The position numbers and the translations under genes are program-made. From Phaeosaccion multiseriatum (Eukaryota > Ochrophyta, other classes), in assembly GCA_965112735.1 (NCBI GenBank), contig OZ218953.1, forward strand, positions 1,116,001-1,180,000: a stretch of DNA of 64,000 bases, given 5' to 3'. Below are positions 61,385-64,000 of the stretch, in pieces. Numbering within the stretch: position 1 is the first letter of the stretch; every line of letters begins with the position of its first letter. The notes below the pieces were generated by a model. It was not told the origin of the DNA, ran no database searches, and saw only the letters and a program-made list of their open reading frames with translations.

Positions 61385-62467
61385 ATGGCTGACGCGGATG
61401 GCGCGGTGTCAGTGTCTGTAAAGTTTGATGAAGACTCACGGATTAGAGTGCTCGACCCGGAGCACTACAAGCACAGCGAGGAGCTGGGGGAGGAATGCAA
61501 AGCCTTCACCAGCAAGATCCAGGACTTTAGCGCCAGTGTTCACTCCATTGTGGGCGTGCTGGACACTCACGCCAAGAGAATCGAGCGGGAGAAGCTTCTT
61601 GCCATTGGGATGAGAAACCAGGTGCGTCTCGCTCGGGCAGTCAGTCAAGTCAGTATGACAAGCTCAGGTCGAAGCGACGGGAATGCGTCGCAGAGTCCAC
61701 TGAACACTCTCTTCCTCTCCACGTGCATTCATACCTTCCATGAAAGTGTGCACTGCCCAATGCTCAGTTCCGTCCCTTGCAGGCAATTTGTTTGTTAGTA
61801 TAGTGTGTGTGGGAGGGGGGGAGGAAGGAAGGAAGAGATAAAAAGGGAGGGGAAGGGAGAAAGGTCGCGTCTTTGAGAGCCTGATGCTGTAGCCACCCCT
61901 GATGAATCCCACAGGTAGATGGCGAACAGGAGTACCGAGTTCGCCAAAAAGCCGCTCTGAAGGCGCTACTGAAGGAGAAGATGGCAGAGCTAGATCGATA
62001 CGGCCTTCAGTATCAGGTGAGGGGGGATGTTCCCTCGCTACACGCGAAACGGGGGCTGCAAATACCTCACCTGAAGTCACCTGAGGGGGAAACAGACGCA
62101 CTTTCTGCGCTGGAAAGAGTTATACCGGAGTGAAATGGAAGCAATGATGGGTTGTGTCGATGCTATTCAGACCTTTTGTGTGCCTGGACAGGGTGCAGGA
62201 GAAAGAGGACCTTCGGCCCCTCGACAGACAATCAAGAGCGTGCTGTATTCCCGAGATGTGCGCCTTCCCCGTTTGCTCGCTTCCTCTGCACCCCCTCCCT
62301 TACACGCTGTTGATCGACACCCCATTCCATGCCGATGCTCGTTGCTCGCTGTTCCATTCCAGTCTTTGCAGAGAGTGGAGAGCGAGCAAATAGTGCTTAT
62401 GGAGAAGCTAAGCCACAGCGAGGCGCTGCTGGCCGGAGAAGGCGAGGACACCGCCCCCCACAAATAG
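61385..62467 (+). CDS. IFT20: Intraflagellar transport protein IFT20
   Basis: Exons 61385-61621, 61915-62016, 62363-62467 (147 aa, phase 0 throughout). Residues about 13-40 (VKFDEDSRIRVLDPEHYKHS) match the conserved FDE..RVLDPE start of IFT20. The rest is a continuous coiled coil (ELGEECKAFTSKIQDFSASV, KRIEREKLLAIGMRNQ, ALKALLKEKMAELDRYGLQY, VESEQIVLMEKLSHSEALL). Length is close to the usual 130 residues, with a longer polar N and C terminus. IFT20 is the smallest IFT-B subunit; in other organisms it links the Golgi and the cilium base. Its presence indicates a cilium- or flagellum-forming stage. Confidence 0.88.
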
Positions 62468-63034
62468 CAGACACTGCGCATGCACCTGCCTGTAAATCAA
62501 TCTAGTTCCCATTATGCTTTTGCCTCCTCCTCGGCGACTCGCCATTCTTTCTCCAGTGTCTCGTATCCGAAGGAAGGAGGCCCTCGGCATCCTCACCTCA
62601 ACACCAACAGGCCTTCGTAGCTGCGGGTTCAGGCGAGAGGGAGAGCGACGCACGAGGGCTAACAAGGCCGACCCCGCCCTGACTGAGGCGGGGGAGGAAC
62701 AGAGACTGCCTGCGAGCAGACTGCACGCACATAGCTTCCAGCGTCATCCCGTCTGCCTCTGCCCAAAGCTTGCGCCTGACGGGTGCTGCTGCCCGATGTG
62801 AATCTGCCGCTACCGCTACTGCCCTTGCGCACAGAGCCGCAGAGTCCGACTTTTTCCGCGCCACACCCCTCACAGAGAGCCCTGGGGGCGCTGTTTGTCG
62901 GGCCCACTGGAGCCTGTGCTGGTGCCGGTGCGGTCGTGCGGCTGTTTGTGTTTGGTGGAGGAGGGCGTCCAGTGCTGCAGCGGAGATGGACACTTGCCCA
63001 CAAAAGTTGCACGTATCTTCTTACTACCTCGACA
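62468..63034. other. Convergent spacer, possible further minus-strand exon
   Basis: 62660-63010 is open on the minus strand in two frames (Ala/Arg/Ser/Gly-rich), and an acceptor-like CTCCGCTGCAG lies at 62985 on that strand. It could be an alternative 3' exon of the next gene, but an earlier in-frame stop at 63035 makes this unnecessary. Confidence 0.4.
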
Positions 63035-63997
63035 TCAGCTCACTGTGCAACCAAAGTTGACGAGTACCACGGGGGGGTCTTCCTGCTTACTCAGCTGCAA
63101 TAGAAGCGAAGCGAAGGAGGGTGACCGGGCGAAGAGAGCAGCGTGAGTACGAGCATGGCCCCAGAGCGCGTAAGGGGGGCTGAGGGGCCATGTGTATCGG
63201 GAAGAATCTTGGGCAGATGGAGGGTGGGGTGAATCTTCGCTTCTGCGGCAGTGTCACACCCAATTTCACACTCACATGAACCCACTTGCCCAGCCCCCTG
63301 TAGTGCGAGTTGGCAGTCTTGACCACTACCGTGGAGACAGCTGCTCCGACGACAGACTTGAGCCACCATCCGAGAGGAAGGCAGCCCACGCTCAGCGCCA
63401 GCGCCCCACCCGCCATGGTGCTGCCCCACAGCAGACTGTTGTTAGACGAGATGACGTAGATGGCGTACCGAATCTGATACACCATCGGGTAGGGAGTGAT
63501 TGATGGTTAGTGAGGGAGGCCGCGCGCAAGAGAGGGGTGAAGCACGCACACGGGGCAGAGAGGGTGCAAGAGTGTCTGCTGCGCGGAAGGGAAGGCTACA
63601 AGATTCATTCAATACTCACATTATCTTTGACCCTCTCTCTGTCGAACCTTCGGCGGTGTCGAGAGTAGGCATTGCTCCTGCAGAGCAAATGTGACACAAG
63701 CATAAGACCAACCTTGAGCATTTTCCATATGGTTTCCCGTCTTCGACCAAACCTGAGCATTCTCTACATGTCTATCGCCTCCAGAAAGTGTAGCCGAGGC
63801 ACTACAACCCTGAGGGGGAAGATACGAGGGAGGAAGCGGAGCACTCACCAGAGCGCGCCGCCAAATGCGAAGCAGGCGGCTTTCACGGCAAAGGAGAGAA
63901 AACGATCGGCCCCAAGAGCGTAGCGCAAGTACAGTGCCGCCACGCCCGTCGTGAGCGTCGCCTTCCTCCCCAGGATACTCCCCAGCCCCCCCCCCAT
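63035..63997 (-). CDS. Small membrane protein of unknown family
   Basis: Four exons read downwards: 63997-63849, 63677-63620, 63473-63276, 63094-63035 (154 aa from ATG 63997, phases 2/0/0). The gene may extend past the window end; TAC precedes the ATG in frame. Two hydrophobic regions: TLTTGVAALYLRYALGADRF plus SFAVKAACFAFGGALW, and GSTMAGGALALSVGCLPLGW plus SVVGAAVSTVVVKTA. A basic stretch (SRHRRRFDRERVKD) lies between them, suggesting a hairpin membrane topology. The tail is LSKQEDPPVVLVNFGCTVS. I do not recognise the family. An organelle membrane location is possible but unproven. Confidence 0.55.
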
Positions 63998-64000
63998 GTA

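Noticed and set aside
62598-63012. 117-131 codon minus-strand ORFs
   Set aside because: Two overlapping frames are equally open and low in complexity; the membrane-protein gene already ends at 63035.

Overview
This window is nuclear DNA from a eukaryote. Nearly every recognisable gene on either strand is cut by GT..AG introns (donors mostly GTGAGT, GTGGGT or GTAAGT). I joined exons by hand until the reading phase closed from start to stop. An IFT20 homologue and a DPY-30/EF-hand docking protein imply an organism that makes a cilium or flagellum. A soluble fumarate reductase, an ACC-synthase-like aminotransferase, ankyrin repeats of the 'AAxGGHLxxLKxLH' type and high GC content suggest a microalga or related protist, perhaps a stramenopile. 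That lineage call is an inference. The most striking global property is a very high load of simple repeats in introns, intergenic DNA and exons.

Layout. 1-5788 (+): 3' part of a low-complexity coiled-coil/Gln-rich protein. 6883-7797 (-): intronless Ser/Ala-rich protein ending in the CaaX box CVIM. 8724-10533 (+): p47/Shp1-type SEP-UBX cofactor of Cdc48/p97. 11509-13977 (-): cytosolic-type glutamyl-tRNA synthetase, divergent from 14099-16360 (+), a PLP aminotransferase. 16857-20370 (-): FAD-dependent fumarate reductase, divergent from 20598-21332 (+), an EFCAB10-like protein. 23521-28419: a duplication-rich patch with three small secreted-protein genes (23521+, 26718-, 27520+), relics of at least two more copies and a 530-bp inverted-repeat element. 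28420-30117: direct repeats, a short TIR element and a 65-bp tandem array. 30118-46169 (+): a complete 36-exon CHD3/4/Mi-2-type remodeller (1869 aa). 47204-52396 (+): an ankyrin protein that continues in phase into a full pyridoxamine-phosphate oxidase domain. 52936-54203 (+): YbaK-type deacylase. 54613-59309 (-): BAR-SH3 protein. 60057-61280: unresolved coding-like DNA. 61385-62467 (+): IFT20. 63035-63997 (-): small membrane protein.

The genes do not form one pathway. They are ordinary eukaryotic housekeeping genes (translation, chromatin, membrane curvature, Cdc48, vitamin B6, cilia) plus a fast-changing secreted-protein patch.

The least explained signals are these: (1) a 15-bp word, GTTGGTGATACAGCA (reverse complement TGCTGTATCACCAAC), scattered at about 15 sites on both strands, in exons, introns and spacers and in several reading frames; (2) a short TIR element present twice (29081-29240 and 46391-46602) with the same ends and related inner repeats; (3) intron microsatellites that are polar with respect to the splice sites; (4) the ankyrin-PNPO fusion; (5) the secreted Gly-rich gene patch.
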